A stretch of 20,928 nt of DNA from an uncultured Clostridium sp. (GTDB taxonomy: Bacteria; Bacillota; Clostridia; TANB77; CAG-508). The stretch lies in the NCBI GenBank assembly GCA_900551615.1, contig URWN01000023.1, positions 1-20,928 on the forward strand. Reading direction: 5' to 3'. A program made the position numbers and the translations under genes. The notes below the pieces were generated by a model. That model saw nothing but the letters and a program-made list of their open reading frames with translations. It was not told the DNA's origin and searched no databases. This document shows positions 1-6,853 of the stretch, piece after piece (within the stretch, counting starts at the first letter, position 1; each line of letters begins with the position of its first letter).

Positions 1-2
1 GG

Positions 3-128
3 TATGCCCTCTCCTATATTCAGGCCCTGACGGAGAGAGGACTGCTGGAGATCACCTATGAAAAAGAAAGCGGCGATGAGCTTTCGATTCGCAAGGCTCC
101 CGGTGATGGGGACATCAGTCAATTATAA
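3..128 (+). CDS. 3' end of an unidentified gene, GC-rich, partial
   Basis: An open frame enters from the left edge and stops at TAA 126-128, giving about 41 residues that begin YALSYIQALTERGLLEI. The pattern of a helix followed by a two-stranded hairpin resembles the end of a winged-helix DNA-binding domain, but that is inference from 41 residues and I do not recognise the family. Its base composition is about 54% GC (65 of 120 bases by my count) with codons such as CTG, CGC, GGC and CCC, in sharp contrast to the genes after it, which avoid them. In related genomes the gene before fabF is usually acpP or fabG; this is neither. It may be horizontally acquired DNA or a chimeric assembly end. 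The opposite strand also has short open stretches, so even the reading frame is not certain. Confidence 0.4.
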   Translation, partial: YALSYIQALTERGLLEITYEKESGDELSIRKAPGDGDISQL

Positions 129-210
129 CACAAAAATAAACAAATTGCAAAGTTTTAATGATTTATAATACAAAGATAAAATATAAAAAATAAAGAAAGG
201 AAAATAAAAA

Positions 211-1452
211 ATGGAAAGAAAAGTTGTTGTAACAGGACTAGGAGCTATAACTCCTATAGGAAAAAATGTAGAAGAATTCTGGAAAGGAATAAAAGAAAAC
301 AAATGTGGAATAGCACCAATAACAGAATTTGATACAGAAAAATTTAAAGTAAAACTAGCAGGAGAAGTAAAAAACTACAATCCTGAAGAATACTTTGACA
401 AAAGAAGTTGTAAAAGATTAGATAAATTCTCACAATTTGCAATAATAGCATCAAGAGAAGCAATAAAAGATAGTGGAATAACACCAGAAAATACAGATAT
501 GAATAAAGTTGGTGTAGTAATAAGTTCAGGAATAGGTGGACTATCTACAATAGAAAGAGAAAATGAACACTATATAGAAAAAGGACCGGACAGAGTATCT
601 CCAATGTATATACCAATGAGCATATGTAACATGGCAGCAGGAAATGTAGCAATCGAATTAGGAACAAAAGGAGAATCCATATCTGTCGTAACAGCATGCG
701 CAGGTGGAACACACTCAATAGGTGAAGCATATAGAATGATAAAAAATGGCTATGAGGATGCTATTTTAGCCGGAGGAACAGAAGCATCAATAACTCCTAC
801 AGGAATAGCAGGATTTACAAACATAAAAGCATTAACACAATCAACAGATGTAAATAGAGCAAGTATCCCATTTGATAAAGAAAGAAGCGGATTTGTAATG
901 GGCGAAGGAGCTGGAATTATAGTATTAGAAGAATTAGAACACGCAAAAGCAAGAAACGCAAAAATATATGCAGAAATAGTAGGATATGGAGCAACATCAG
1001 ATGCATATCACATAACATCACCAGCACCAGACGGAGAAGGTGCAGCCAGAGCAATGAAAAGAGCTTTAGAGGAAAATAATATAAAACCAGAAGATATTAC
1101 ATACATAAACGCACACGGCACATCTACACACCTAAATGACGCAGGAGAAACATCATCAATAAAATTAGCATTTGGAGAAGCAAGCAAAAAAGTAATGATA
1201 AGTTCAACAAAAGGAAATACCGGACATCTTTTAGGTGCAGCAGGAGGAGTAGAAGCAGTAGTTTGTATAAAAGCAATAGAAGACAGCTTTATTCCACCTA
1301 CAATAAACTACAAAGTACCAGATGAAGAATGTGACTTAGATATTGTCCCAAATGAAGGTAGAAATATAGAAGTAAAATATGCAATGTCAAATTCATTAGG
1401 ATTTGGAGGGCACAACAGTTCAATTATCTTTAAAAAAATAAGTGTCCAATAG
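211..1452 (+). CDS. fabF: beta-ketoacyl-ACP synthase II (FabF)
   Basis: Condensing enzyme of cytosolic type II fatty-acid synthesis: it joins malonyl-ACP to the growing acyl-ACP with loss of CO2. The 413 residues match the usual FabF length. The catalytic triad is visible: Cys163 in VTACAGG, His302 in NAHGTST and His339 in GNTGHLLGAAGG, with the typical GFGGHN near the C-terminus. An AAAGAAAGG ribosome site precedes the ATG. It is the first recognisable gene of a seven-gene FASII run, followed 56 bases later by accB. A TATAAT box at 164-169 could serve as a -10, but I see no convincing -35, so transcription may come from outside the window. The last three codons and the TAG stop lie inside a REP-like palindrome, so the protein ends in SVQ, beyond the usual FKK-type terminus. 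The identification is firm. Confidence 0.97.
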   Translation: MERKVVVTGLGAITPIGKNVEEFWKGIKENKCGIAPITEFDTEKFKVKLAGEVKNYNPEEYFDKRSCKRLDKFSQFAIIASREAIKDSGITPENTDMNKVGVVISSGIGGLSTIERENEHYIEKGPDRVSPMYIPMSICNMAAGNVAIELGTKGESISVVTACAGGTHSIGEAYRMIKNGYEDAILAGGTEASITPTGIAGFTNIKALTQSTDVNRASIPFDKERSGFVMGEGAGIIVLEELEHAKARNAKIYAEIVGYGATSDAYHITSPAPDGEGAARAMKRALEENNIKPEDITYINAHGTSTHLNDAGETSSIKLAFGEASKKVMISSTKGNTGHLLGAAGGVEAVVCIKAIEDSFIPPTINYKVPDEECDLDIVPNEGRNIEVKYAMSNSLGFGGHNSSIIFKKISVQ

Positions 1453-1472
1453 GGACGGTTCTTTTTGGACAT
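1442..1472. repeat. REP-like palindromic element overlapping the fabF stop
   Basis: The element begins GTGTCCAATAGGGACGG and ends TTTTTGGACAT. The arms GTCCAA and TTGGAC pair around a loop holding GGGACGGTTC. It is markedly more GC-rich than its surroundings. From memory, GGGACGGTTCT-type palindromes flanked by GTGTCC/GGACAC are dispersed many times in Firmicutes genomes and are linked to REP-associated tyrosine (Y1) transposases. Only this single copy occurs in the window. It lies across the last codons of fabF and donates the stop codon. Confidence 0.6.
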
Positions 1473-1508
1473 TAATAAAACATAAAAGATTATAAAGGAG
1501 TCTAAATT

Positions 1509-1991
1509 ATGAATTATGAAGAAATTAAAAAATTAATAGATGATATGGGAAATGCTAAGATAGATGAATTAGAAATAGAATTTCCAGAAGGTATGAAAAT
1601 AAGCATGAAAAAAAATACTGAAAAAGAAGTTGTTGTAGCAAACAATATGCAAGAACAAATGCAATCAATACACATGCCTACATCTACACCTACAATACAA
1701 GTAAATACAGAAAATAACAATAATATATTAAAAGAGCAACCAAATTATGAGGAAAATTACAAAATAATAAAATCACCAATGGTTGGAACATTTTATTCAA
1801 GACCAGCACCAAATAAAGATTCATTTGTAAAAGTTGGAGATACTATAAAAAAGGGGCAAGTTGTCTGTATAGTAGAGGCAATGAAATTAATGAATGAAAT
1901 AGAATCAGAATTTGATGGAGAAATAGCAGAAATATGCATAAAAGATGGAGATGTAGTTGAATATGGTATGCCTCTATTTAAAATAAAATAA
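1509..1991 (+). CDS. accB: biotin carboxyl carrier protein of acetyl-CoA carboxylase (AccB)
   Basis: Carries the biotin that shuttles carboxylate from AccC to the AccDA carboxyltransferase, the first committed step of fatty-acid synthesis. Layout of the 160 residues: an N-terminal helical segment (about 1-35), a low-complexity Gln/Asn/Thr/Pro linker (about 45-85), then the biotinyl domain from about 88. The biotin-accepting Lys126 lies in EAMKLMNE, the standard motif; the thumb region around SPMVGTFYSRPAPNKDSF is also typical of AccB. An AAAGGAG site sits 8 bases before the ATG. The stop is 18 bases before the fabZ start, as expected for co-translation in one operon. Confidence 0.97.
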   Translation: MNYEEIKKLIDDMGNAKIDELEIEFPEGMKISMKKNTEKEVVVANNMQEQMQSIHMPTSTPTIQVNTENNNNILKEQPNYEENYKIIKSPMVGTFYSRPAPNKDSFVKVGDTIKKGQVVCIVEAMKLMNEIESEFDGEIAEICIKDGDVVEYGMPLFKIK

Positions 1992-2009
1992 GTGAAGGGA
2001 AATCAAAAA

Positions 2010-2441
2010 ATGTTAAATAAAGAAGAAATTAAAAAAATAATACCTCAAAGAGAGCCATTTTTAATGATAGATGAAGTAGAAGAATACATACCAGGTGAAA
2101 GCTGTACAGCATATAAAAATATATCAGAAGATGAATACTACTTTAAAGGACACTTCCCAGGCAATCCAATCATGCCAGGAGTATTAATGGTAGAAGCATT
2201 AGCACAAACAGGAGCAGTAGCAATACTATCATTAGAAGAAAACAAAAATAAAAATGCACTATTTGGAGGAATAAATAATTTAAAATTTAAAAAGCAGGTA
2301 GTGCCAGGAGATAGATTAAAATTAGAGGTAAAAATTATTAAGCAAAAAGGTCCTGTAGGTATTGGAGAAGCTATTGCGACAGTTAATGGTAAAGTTGCTG
2401 TAAAAGGTGAATTAACATTTGCAATTGTAGATAATCCTTAA
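2010..2441 (+). CDS. fabZ: 3-hydroxyacyl-ACP dehydratase (FabZ)
   Basis: Dehydrates 3-hydroxyacyl-ACP to trans-2-enoyl-ACP; hot-dog fold, cytosolic. I start it at ATG 2010 (143 residues) and not at the in-frame GTG 1992, because GAAGGGA at 1994-2000 is a well-spaced ribosome site for 2010 and cannot serve the GTG, and because MLNKEEIKKIIPQREPFL is the normal FabZ N-terminus. Catalytic His48 and Glu62 are seen in GHFPGNPIMPG and VEALAQ, with the usual 14-residue separation. The 101-base gap to accC is the largest between same-strand genes up to accD and holds a possible internal promoter and a minimal open frame. Confidence 0.96.
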   Translation: MLNKEEIKKIIPQREPFLMIDEVEEYIPGESCTAYKNISEDEYYFKGHFPGNPIMPGVLMVEALAQTGAVAILSLEENKNKNALFGGINNLKFKKQVVPGDRLKLEVKIIKQKGPVGIGEAIATVNGKVAVKGELTFAIVDNP

Positions 2442-2457
2442 ATAAAAATCAAAATAC

Positions 2458-2505
2458 TTGACATAGTTATATATATTAAATAAAAGAGGAGATTTGATGT
2501 GGTGA
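2458..2505 (+). promoter_or_regulatory. possible internal promoter and two-codon open frame before accC
   Basis: A perfect TTGACA lies at 2458-2463, but the -10 at the best spacing (TAAAAG, 2481-2486) is poor, so promoter activity is uncertain. Downstream, AGAGGAG at 2484-2490 is a strong ribosome site followed by ATG-TGG-TGA at 2497-2505, a start, one Trp codon and a stop. An overlapping GTG frame from 2499 would instead run 16 codons and end at 2549, over the accC start. The accC gene has its own site (GAAAGGAAG) further on. This may be a leader, a translational coupling device or chance. Confidence 0.3.
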
Positions 2506-2542
2506 AAACTCAATCCCGAAAAATTATAGAAAGGAAGAAAAA

Positions 2543-3901
2543 ATGCTAAAAAAAATATTGATAGCAAATCGAGGAGAAATTGCAGTAAGAATAATAAGAG
2601 CATGTAGAGAATTAGGAATAAGAACAGTAGCAGTATATTCAGAAATAGACAAAAATTCATTACACAAAGAACTTGCAGATGAAGCTGTATGTATAGGACC
2701 AGCACCATCTAACAAGAGTTATTTAAATGTAAAAGCAATAATTGAAGCAGCATGCTTAACAGGATGTGATGGAATACATCCTGGATATGGATTTTTGTCT
2801 GAAAATAGTAGTTTCGCTAAAATGTGTGATGAAATTGGTATAAAGTTTATTGGACCAACTTATAAAATGATTGAACTAATGGGAAATAAATCAAAAGCAA
2901 AAGAAACTATGAAAAAAGCAGGAGTTCCAGTTGTACCCGGTTCAGATGGCTTAGTTGATAATGTACTAGAAGCAATAAAAGTAGCATTACGCATAGGTTA
3001 TCCTGTAATTTTAAAAGCATCAAGCGGAGGTGGAGGCAAAGGAATAAGAATTGCCTATAACGAAAAAGAACTTGTAAAATTCTATGATTTAGTAAGACAA
3101 GAAGCAAAAATTTCTTTTAATGATGATTCAATATACATAGAAAAATTTATAGAAAATCCTAGACATATAGAAGTTCAAGTAATAGCAGATGAACATGGAA
3201 ATGTAATACATTTAGGAGAAAGAGATTGTACTGTACAAAGAAATAATCAAAAAATGCTAGAAGAAACACCATCAGGAGTAATAACAGATAAGTTAAGACA
3301 AAAAATGGGTAAAATTACAGTAAGTGCCTTAAAAGAAATAGGATATAGTAATGTTGGAACAATCGAATATTTATTAGATAAAAACAAATATTTTTATTTT
3401 ATGGAAATGAATACTAGAGTTCAAGTTGAACATCCAATAACAGAAACAATAACAGGTGTAGATATAATAAAAGAACAATTAAGAATTGCCTCAGGAGAAA
3501 AGTTGCAATATAAGCAAGATGACATTAAATTTACAGGACACAGTTTAGAAGCTAGAATAAATGCAGAAAATCCATATAAAAACTTCATGCCATGCCCAGG
3601 AGAAATAAAAGAATTACATATACCTGGTGGCAATGGTGTAAGAATAGATACAGCAATATATCCAGGATATAAAATTCCGCCTACATATGATTCTATGATT
3701 GCAAAAATTATTGTACATGGAAAAGATAGAAATGAATCAATTGCTAAAATGAAAAGTGCCTTAGGTGAATTTGTAATTGATGGAATTAGTACTAATATAG
3801 ACTTTTTGTATAAGATTCTAGAAGATGAAGATTTTATTAGCAATAATTATGATACATCTTTTATTGCACAAAAATATTCCAACTTGCAAAAAGATAATTA
3901 A
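2543..3901 (+). CDS. accC: biotin carboxylase subunit of acetyl-CoA carboxylase (AccC)
   Basis: ATP-grasp enzyme that carboxylates the biotin on AccB using bicarbonate and ATP. The 452 residues equal the usual AccC length. Visible are the N-terminal LIANRGEIAVRIIRA, the glycine-rich ATP loop SGGGGKG (161-167), and the catalytic block MEMNTRVQVEHPITE with Glu288, Arg292 and Glu296 at the same numbers as in E. coli AccC. The ATG follows GAAAGGAAG. It precedes accD by 45 bases. It is not fused to a biotinyl domain, so it belongs to fatty-acid synthesis and not to pyruvate or propionyl carboxylase. Confidence 0.97.
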   Translation: MLKKILIANRGEIAVRIIRACRELGIRTVAVYSEIDKNSLHKELADEAVCIGPAPSNKSYLNVKAIIEAACLTGCDGIHPGYGFLSENSSFAKMCDEIGIKFIGPTYKMIELMGNKSKAKETMKKAGVPVVPGSDGLVDNVLEAIKVALRIGYPVILKASSGGGGKGIRIAYNEKELVKFYDLVRQEAKISFNDDSIYIEKFIENPRHIEVQVIADEHGNVIHLGERDCTVQRNNQKMLEETPSGVITDKLRQKMGKITVSALKEIGYSNVGTIEYLLDKNKYFYFMEMNTRVQVEHPITETITGVDIIKEQLRIASGEKLQYKQDDIKFTGHSLEARINAENPYKNFMPCPGEIKELHIPGGNGVRIDTAIYPGYKIPPTYDSMIAKIIVHGKDRNESIAKMKSALGEFVIDGISTNIDFLYKILEDEDFISNNYDTSFIAQKYSNLQKDN

Positions 3902-3946
3902 GATACTATATATGAAATCTAACAAAAAACATGTAAGGAGAAAACA

Positions 3947-4786
3947 ATGGTAATAGATAAAATAAAAAAAATAAATCCAAAAGAACCAGACAAAAAAAAT
4001 GAAAAAGCATCAGATATGTTAGTAGGCAAATGGGTAAAATGCAATAAATGTAAAGAAATTTTATATAAAGAAGACCTAAAAAATAATTATAGCATATGTC
4101 CTAATTGTGGACAATATTTTAGATTATCATCCAGAAGAAGAATAAAACAAATAATAGATGAAGGTACATTCGAAGAACTAGATCAAGATATGCAAACAAG
4201 TAATTTATTAAAATTTGATGGTTATAAAGAAAAGATACAAACATTACAAGAAAAGACTAAAATAAAAGAAGCAATACAAACAGGGACAGGAAATATAAAT
4301 GGAATAAAAGTAGCAATAGGAGTCATGGATAGCAATTTTATGATGGGAAGTATGGGAAGTGTTGTTGGTGAAAAAATAACACGATTAGTAGAAAAAGCAA
4401 TAGAAGAAAGATTACCTGTTATTGTATTTTGCGTATCAGGTGGAGCCAGAATGCAAGAAGGTATAATATCATTAATGCAAATGGCTAAAACATCAGCTGC
4501 AATTGCTAAATTAGATGAAGCAGGGTTATTATATATATCTGTATTAACAGACCCTACTACAGGTGGAGTAACTGCAAGTTTTGCAAGCCTAGGAGATATT
4601 ATTTTAGCAGAACCAGGAGCTTTAATTGGTTTTGCAGGTCCAAGAGTTATAGAACAAACAATAAAACAAAAACTACCAGAAGGATTTCAAAGCTCAGAAT
4701 TTTTATTAGAACATGGTTTTATTGATAAAATAGTTGAAAGAAAAGATATGAAAAATACTTTATATAATATTATAAAATTACATTGA
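3947..4786 (+). CDS. accD: acetyl-CoA carboxylase carboxyltransferase beta subunit (AccD)
   Basis: Forms the AccA2D2 carboxyltransferase that moves carboxylate from biotin to acetyl-CoA. The N-terminal zinc ribbon is complete: Cys32 and Cys35, then Cys51 and Cys54. The crotonase-fold core follows from about residue 100, with GSMGSVVGEKI, VSGGARMQEG and the TDPTTGGVTASFASLGD oxyanion region. Length 279 is normal. AAGGAG lies 8 bases before the ATG. In most Firmicutes accA follows directly; here a 409-base interval containing an antiparallel gene separates them. Confidence 0.97.
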   Translation: MVIDKIKKINPKEPDKKNEKASDMLVGKWVKCNKCKEILYKEDLKNNYSICPNCGQYFRLSSRRRIKQIIDEGTFEELDQDMQTSNLLKFDGYKEKIQTLQEKTKIKEAIQTGTGNINGIKVAIGVMDSNFMMGSMGSVVGEKITRLVEKAIEERLPVIVFCVSGGARMQEGIISLMQMAKTSAAIAKLDEAGLLYISVLTDPTTGGVTASFASLGDIILAEPGALIGFAGPRVIEQTIKQKLPEGFQSSEFLLEHGFIDKIVERKDMKNTLYNIIKLH

Positions 4787-4835
4787 TATAAGAAAAAGGG
4801 ATAGCAATATGCAATCCATTAACATACCAAATCGA

Positions 4836-5093
4836 TTACTTTTCCTTCTCAGAAAAAACAACTATAGTAGAATTCCATCTTGGATGGAAAATTCTAAATT
4901 CATAACCTAATTGTGCTGCAACGCTTTCAACAATTTCCTTACTATAATTAGTAAGGAATAGCAACTCTCTATTTAAAATAGAGGTTGGCTTAAAATAGAA
5001 AGCATAGCAAACAAGGTATTTTAACAACTGTTGTTCTTTCTTCTTACGTTTACGCAACCGATGTGCATTGATAAAATCCTGTATTCTCCTCAT
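4836..5093 (-). CDS. hypothetical 85-residue basic protein inserted in the acc operon
   Basis: I do not recognise this protein. It starts MRRIQDFINAHRLRKRKKKE, is strongly basic in the first 25 residues and then mixed hydrophobic and aromatic (LVCYAFYF, LGYEFRIFHPRW); no signal peptide or clear membrane span. It is supported as a real gene by an ideal ribosome site (AAAGGAGGT, 6 bases before the ATG) and a near-consensus promoter on the same strand 59 bases upstream. It runs against accD and accA and separates them. Codon use is unlike the neighbours, with CGG, CGT, CAG, ACC and many TTG and AAG codons, suggesting acquired DNA. Three hairpins lie inside the coding region. I see no clear terminator after the stop, so its transcript may run antisense into the accD 3' end. 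It could alternatively be a structured RNA with a fortuitous frame. Confidence 0.6.
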   Translation of the reverse strand: MRRIQDFINAHRLRKRKKKEQQLLKYLVCYAFYFKPTSILNRELLFLTNYSKEIVESVAAQLGYEFRIFHPRWNSTIVVFSEKEK

Positions 5094-5151
5094 AAAGACC
5101 TCCTTTACTGTAAATAATCAACGGATTTTATATAGTGCAAAAATATAATTA

Positions 5152-5180
5152 ATTATATCATAAATTAATACATTAGTCAA
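5152..5180 (-). promoter_or_regulatory. sigma-A promoter of the antiparallel gene
   Basis: On the - strand, TTGACT (5175-5180), a 17-base spacer and TATAAT (5152-5157), with TGA directly before the -10 (extended -10). This is one of the best promoter matches in the window. It lies just upstream of the accA ribosome site and start, so its -35 abuts the AAAGGAG of accA. The palindrome TATAATTAATTATA (5144-5157) also places a + strand TATAAT at 5144-5149, but without a recognisable -35. Confidence 0.75.
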
Positions 5181-5195
5181 AAAGGAGTGATAAGA

Positions 5196-6002
5196 TTGAA
5201 ATCAAATTTAATATCTGCATGGGATAGAGTTACAATAGCAAGAAAAGCAGAAAGGCCTAAATCACTAGATTATATAAATAAAATATTTACAAATTTCATA
5301 GAATTACATGGAGATAGAAACTTTGGAGATGATAAATCCATCATAGGTGGAATAGCTGAATTAGATGGAATACCAGTAACTATTATTGGAGAACAAAAAG
5401 GAAAGAATGCCAAAGAAAATATAGAAAGAAATTTTGGTATGCCTAATCCAGAAGGATATAGAAAAGCATTAAGGCTAATGAAACAAGCAGAAAAATTTAA
5501 TAGACCTATAATAACTTTTATAGACACACCAGGTGCGTATCCTGGAATGGGAGCAGAAGAAAGAGGACAAGGCGAAGCAATTGCTAAAAATTTATTTGAA
5601 ATGGCTAAGCTAAAGGTTCCAACTATATCAATTGTAATAGGTGAAGGTTCAAGTGGTGGAGCTTTAGCATTAGGTGTAACAGATGTTATAATAATGCTAG
5701 AAAATGCAGTGTACTCCATATTATCTCCAGAAGGATTTGCAAGTATTTTATATAAAGATTCAGGCAAAGCCTCAGAAGCGGCAGATAAAATGAAAATTAC
5801 ATCAAATGAATTGAAAAAATTAGGTATTATTGATAATATAATAGAAGAACCCAAAGGCGGTGCTCAAGAAGATTTTGATGCAGTTTGTAAAAACTTAAAA
5901 AACACAATATTAAAAGACATCAAAAAACTATTAAATAAACCACAAGAAGAATTAATCGAACAAAGATATGAAAAATATAGAAAAATCGGAGGTATTCAAT
6001 AA
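5196..6002 (+). CDS. accA: acetyl-CoA carboxylase carboxyltransferase alpha subunit (AccA)
   Basis: Partner of AccD in the carboxyltransferase. I place the start at TTG 5196 (268 residues): the in-frame GTG at 5187 overlaps the AAAGGAG ribosome site (5181-5187), which is spaced 8 bases from the TTG. Typical AccA segments are RPKSLDYI near the N-terminus, FIELHGDR, FIDTPGAYPGMGAEERGQG and the oxyanion loop GEGSSGGALALG. The length is slightly shorter than the E. coli protein (about 319) and usual for short-form Firmicutes AccA. The stop codon overlaps the fabI start by one base (TAATG), indicating translational coupling. The antiparallel gene in front may compete with transcription into accA. 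Confidence 0.96.
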   Translation: MKSNLISAWDRVTIARKAERPKSLDYINKIFTNFIELHGDRNFGDDKSIIGGIAELDGIPVTIIGEQKGKNAKENIERNFGMPNPEGYRKALRLMKQAEKFNRPIITFIDTPGAYPGMGAEERGQGEAIAKNLFEMAKLKVPTISIVIGEGSSGGALALGVTDVIIMLENAVYSILSPEGFASILYKDSGKASEAADKMKITSNELKKLGIIDNIIEEPKGGAQEDFDAVCKNLKNTILKDIKKLLNKPQEELIEQRYEKYRKIGGIQ

Positions 6003-6772
6003 TGTTATTAAAAGGGAAAAAAATATTAATAATGGGAATAAGAAATAAGTGGAGTATAGCTTGGGGATCAGCAGTATCTGCATATGAACAAGGAGCTGAA
6101 ATCATCTTTACATATAATTCAGAATCAAATAAACCTAAAATTGAAAAACTAATGGAAGAAATACCAGGCTCAAAAGCATATTCTTGTGACGCTTCAAGTA
6201 ATGAATCTATAAAAAAATGTTTTGAAACAATTGTAAAAGAAAATGGTAAAATCGATGGCATACTACATGCAATTGCACATGCAAATACAGAAGATTTAAG
6301 AAATGAATTTATAAATACTTCAAGGGATGGTTTTGCTCATGCATGTGATGTTAGTAGTTATTCTTTAATTGCTATTTCAAAAATTGCCACAGATTTAGAA
6401 TTGTTAAATAAAAACTCAAGTATTGTTACTTTAACATATTATGGTGCGGAAAAAGCAATTGATGGATATAATGTAATGGGTGTTGCAAAAGCTGCATTAG
6501 AATCAAGTGTTAGGTATTTAAGCAAAGATTTAGGTAGAAGTGGAACACGTATAAATGCAATTTCGGCTGGGCCTATAAAAACACTTTCTGCAAAGGGAAT
6601 AAAAGATTTTGGAACTATTTTGAATATTGTTGAAGAAAAATCACCATTACATAGAAATGTTACTGCAAAAGAAGTAGGAGATTGTTGTACATTTTTATTT
6701 AGTAATATGTCTAAGGCAATTACAGGTGAAGTTATTCACGTAGATAATGGTTTTTCAGTTGTGGGAGTATAA
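6002..6772 (+). CDS. fabI: NADH-type enoyl-ACP reductase (FabI)
   Basis: Last reductive step of each elongation round, trans-2-enoyl-ACP to acyl-ACP. It is a short-chain dehydrogenase-fold protein of 256 residues with the FabI-specific N-terminus MGIRNKWSIAWG and the catalytic Tyr156 and Lys163 in GYNVMGVAKAALES, at the same numbers as E. coli FabI; Met159 of the triclosan pocket is conserved. Many Clostridia use the unrelated flavoprotein FabK; none is seen here. Residue 93 is His in IAHAN, where I recall Phe in most FabI proteins (IAFAN or IGFAP). GGAGGT (5989-5994) precedes the ATG, which overlaps the accA stop. It is the last gene of the FASII run. Confidence 0.95.
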   Translation: MLLKGKKILIMGIRNKWSIAWGSAVSAYEQGAEIIFTYNSESNKPKIEKLMEEIPGSKAYSCDASSNESIKKCFETIVKENGKIDGILHAIAHANTEDLRNEFINTSRDGFAHACDVSSYSLIAISKIATDLELLNKNSSIVTLTYYGAEKAIDGYNVMGVAKAALESSVRYLSKDLGRSGTRINAISAGPIKTLSAKGIKDFGTILNIVEEKSPLHRNVTAKEVGDCCTFLFSNMSKAITGEVIHVDNGFSVVGV

Positions 6773-6784
6773 TAAATTTTATTA

Positions 6785-6826
6785 TTTATATTATAGGAAG
6801 TTTGGAGAACGTTCCTATAATATAAA
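6785..6826. repeat. 15-bp-stem inverted repeat after fabI
   Basis: Arms 6785-6799 and 6812-6826 are perfectly complementary (TTTATATTATAGGAA and its reverse complement) around a 12-base loop. It starts 13 bases after the fabI stop. No T-run follows on the + strand, so it is not a textbook terminator, but it is the only strong structure available to end or stabilise the FASII transcript. It abuts the - strand terminator of the next gene. Confidence 0.6.
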
Positions 6827-6849
6827 AAAATAGCTCCTTTAGAGCTATT
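6824..6849 (-). terminator. Rho-independent terminator of the small Asn-rich gene
   Basis: Read on the - strand: an 8-base-pair stem AATAGCTC/GAGCTATT with a 5-base loop (6829-6849), followed by seven Ts (6824-6830 as A on the + strand). It begins 4 bases after the stop codon of the - strand small gene. Confidence 0.8.
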
Positions 6850-6853
6850 AAAA

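Noticed and set aside
1992..2009. GTG at 1992 as the start of fabZ
   Set aside because: It follows the accB stop directly and has no ribosome site of its own; GAAGGGA at 1994-2000 serves ATG 2010, which gives the normal FabZ N-terminus.
5187..5195. GTG at 5187 as the start of accA
   Set aside because: Its G is part of the AAAGGAG ribosome site; TTG 5196 is correctly spaced and gives the expected N-terminus.
4787..5195. Insertion sequence between accD and accA
   Set aside because: I found no terminal inverted repeats, target-site duplication or transposase; only the unknown 85-residue gene.
5270..5854. 194-codon - strand open frame opposite accA
   Set aside because: It is a shadow of a clear accA coding frame, without a ribosome site, and reads as low-complexity Ile/Ser/Pro sequence.
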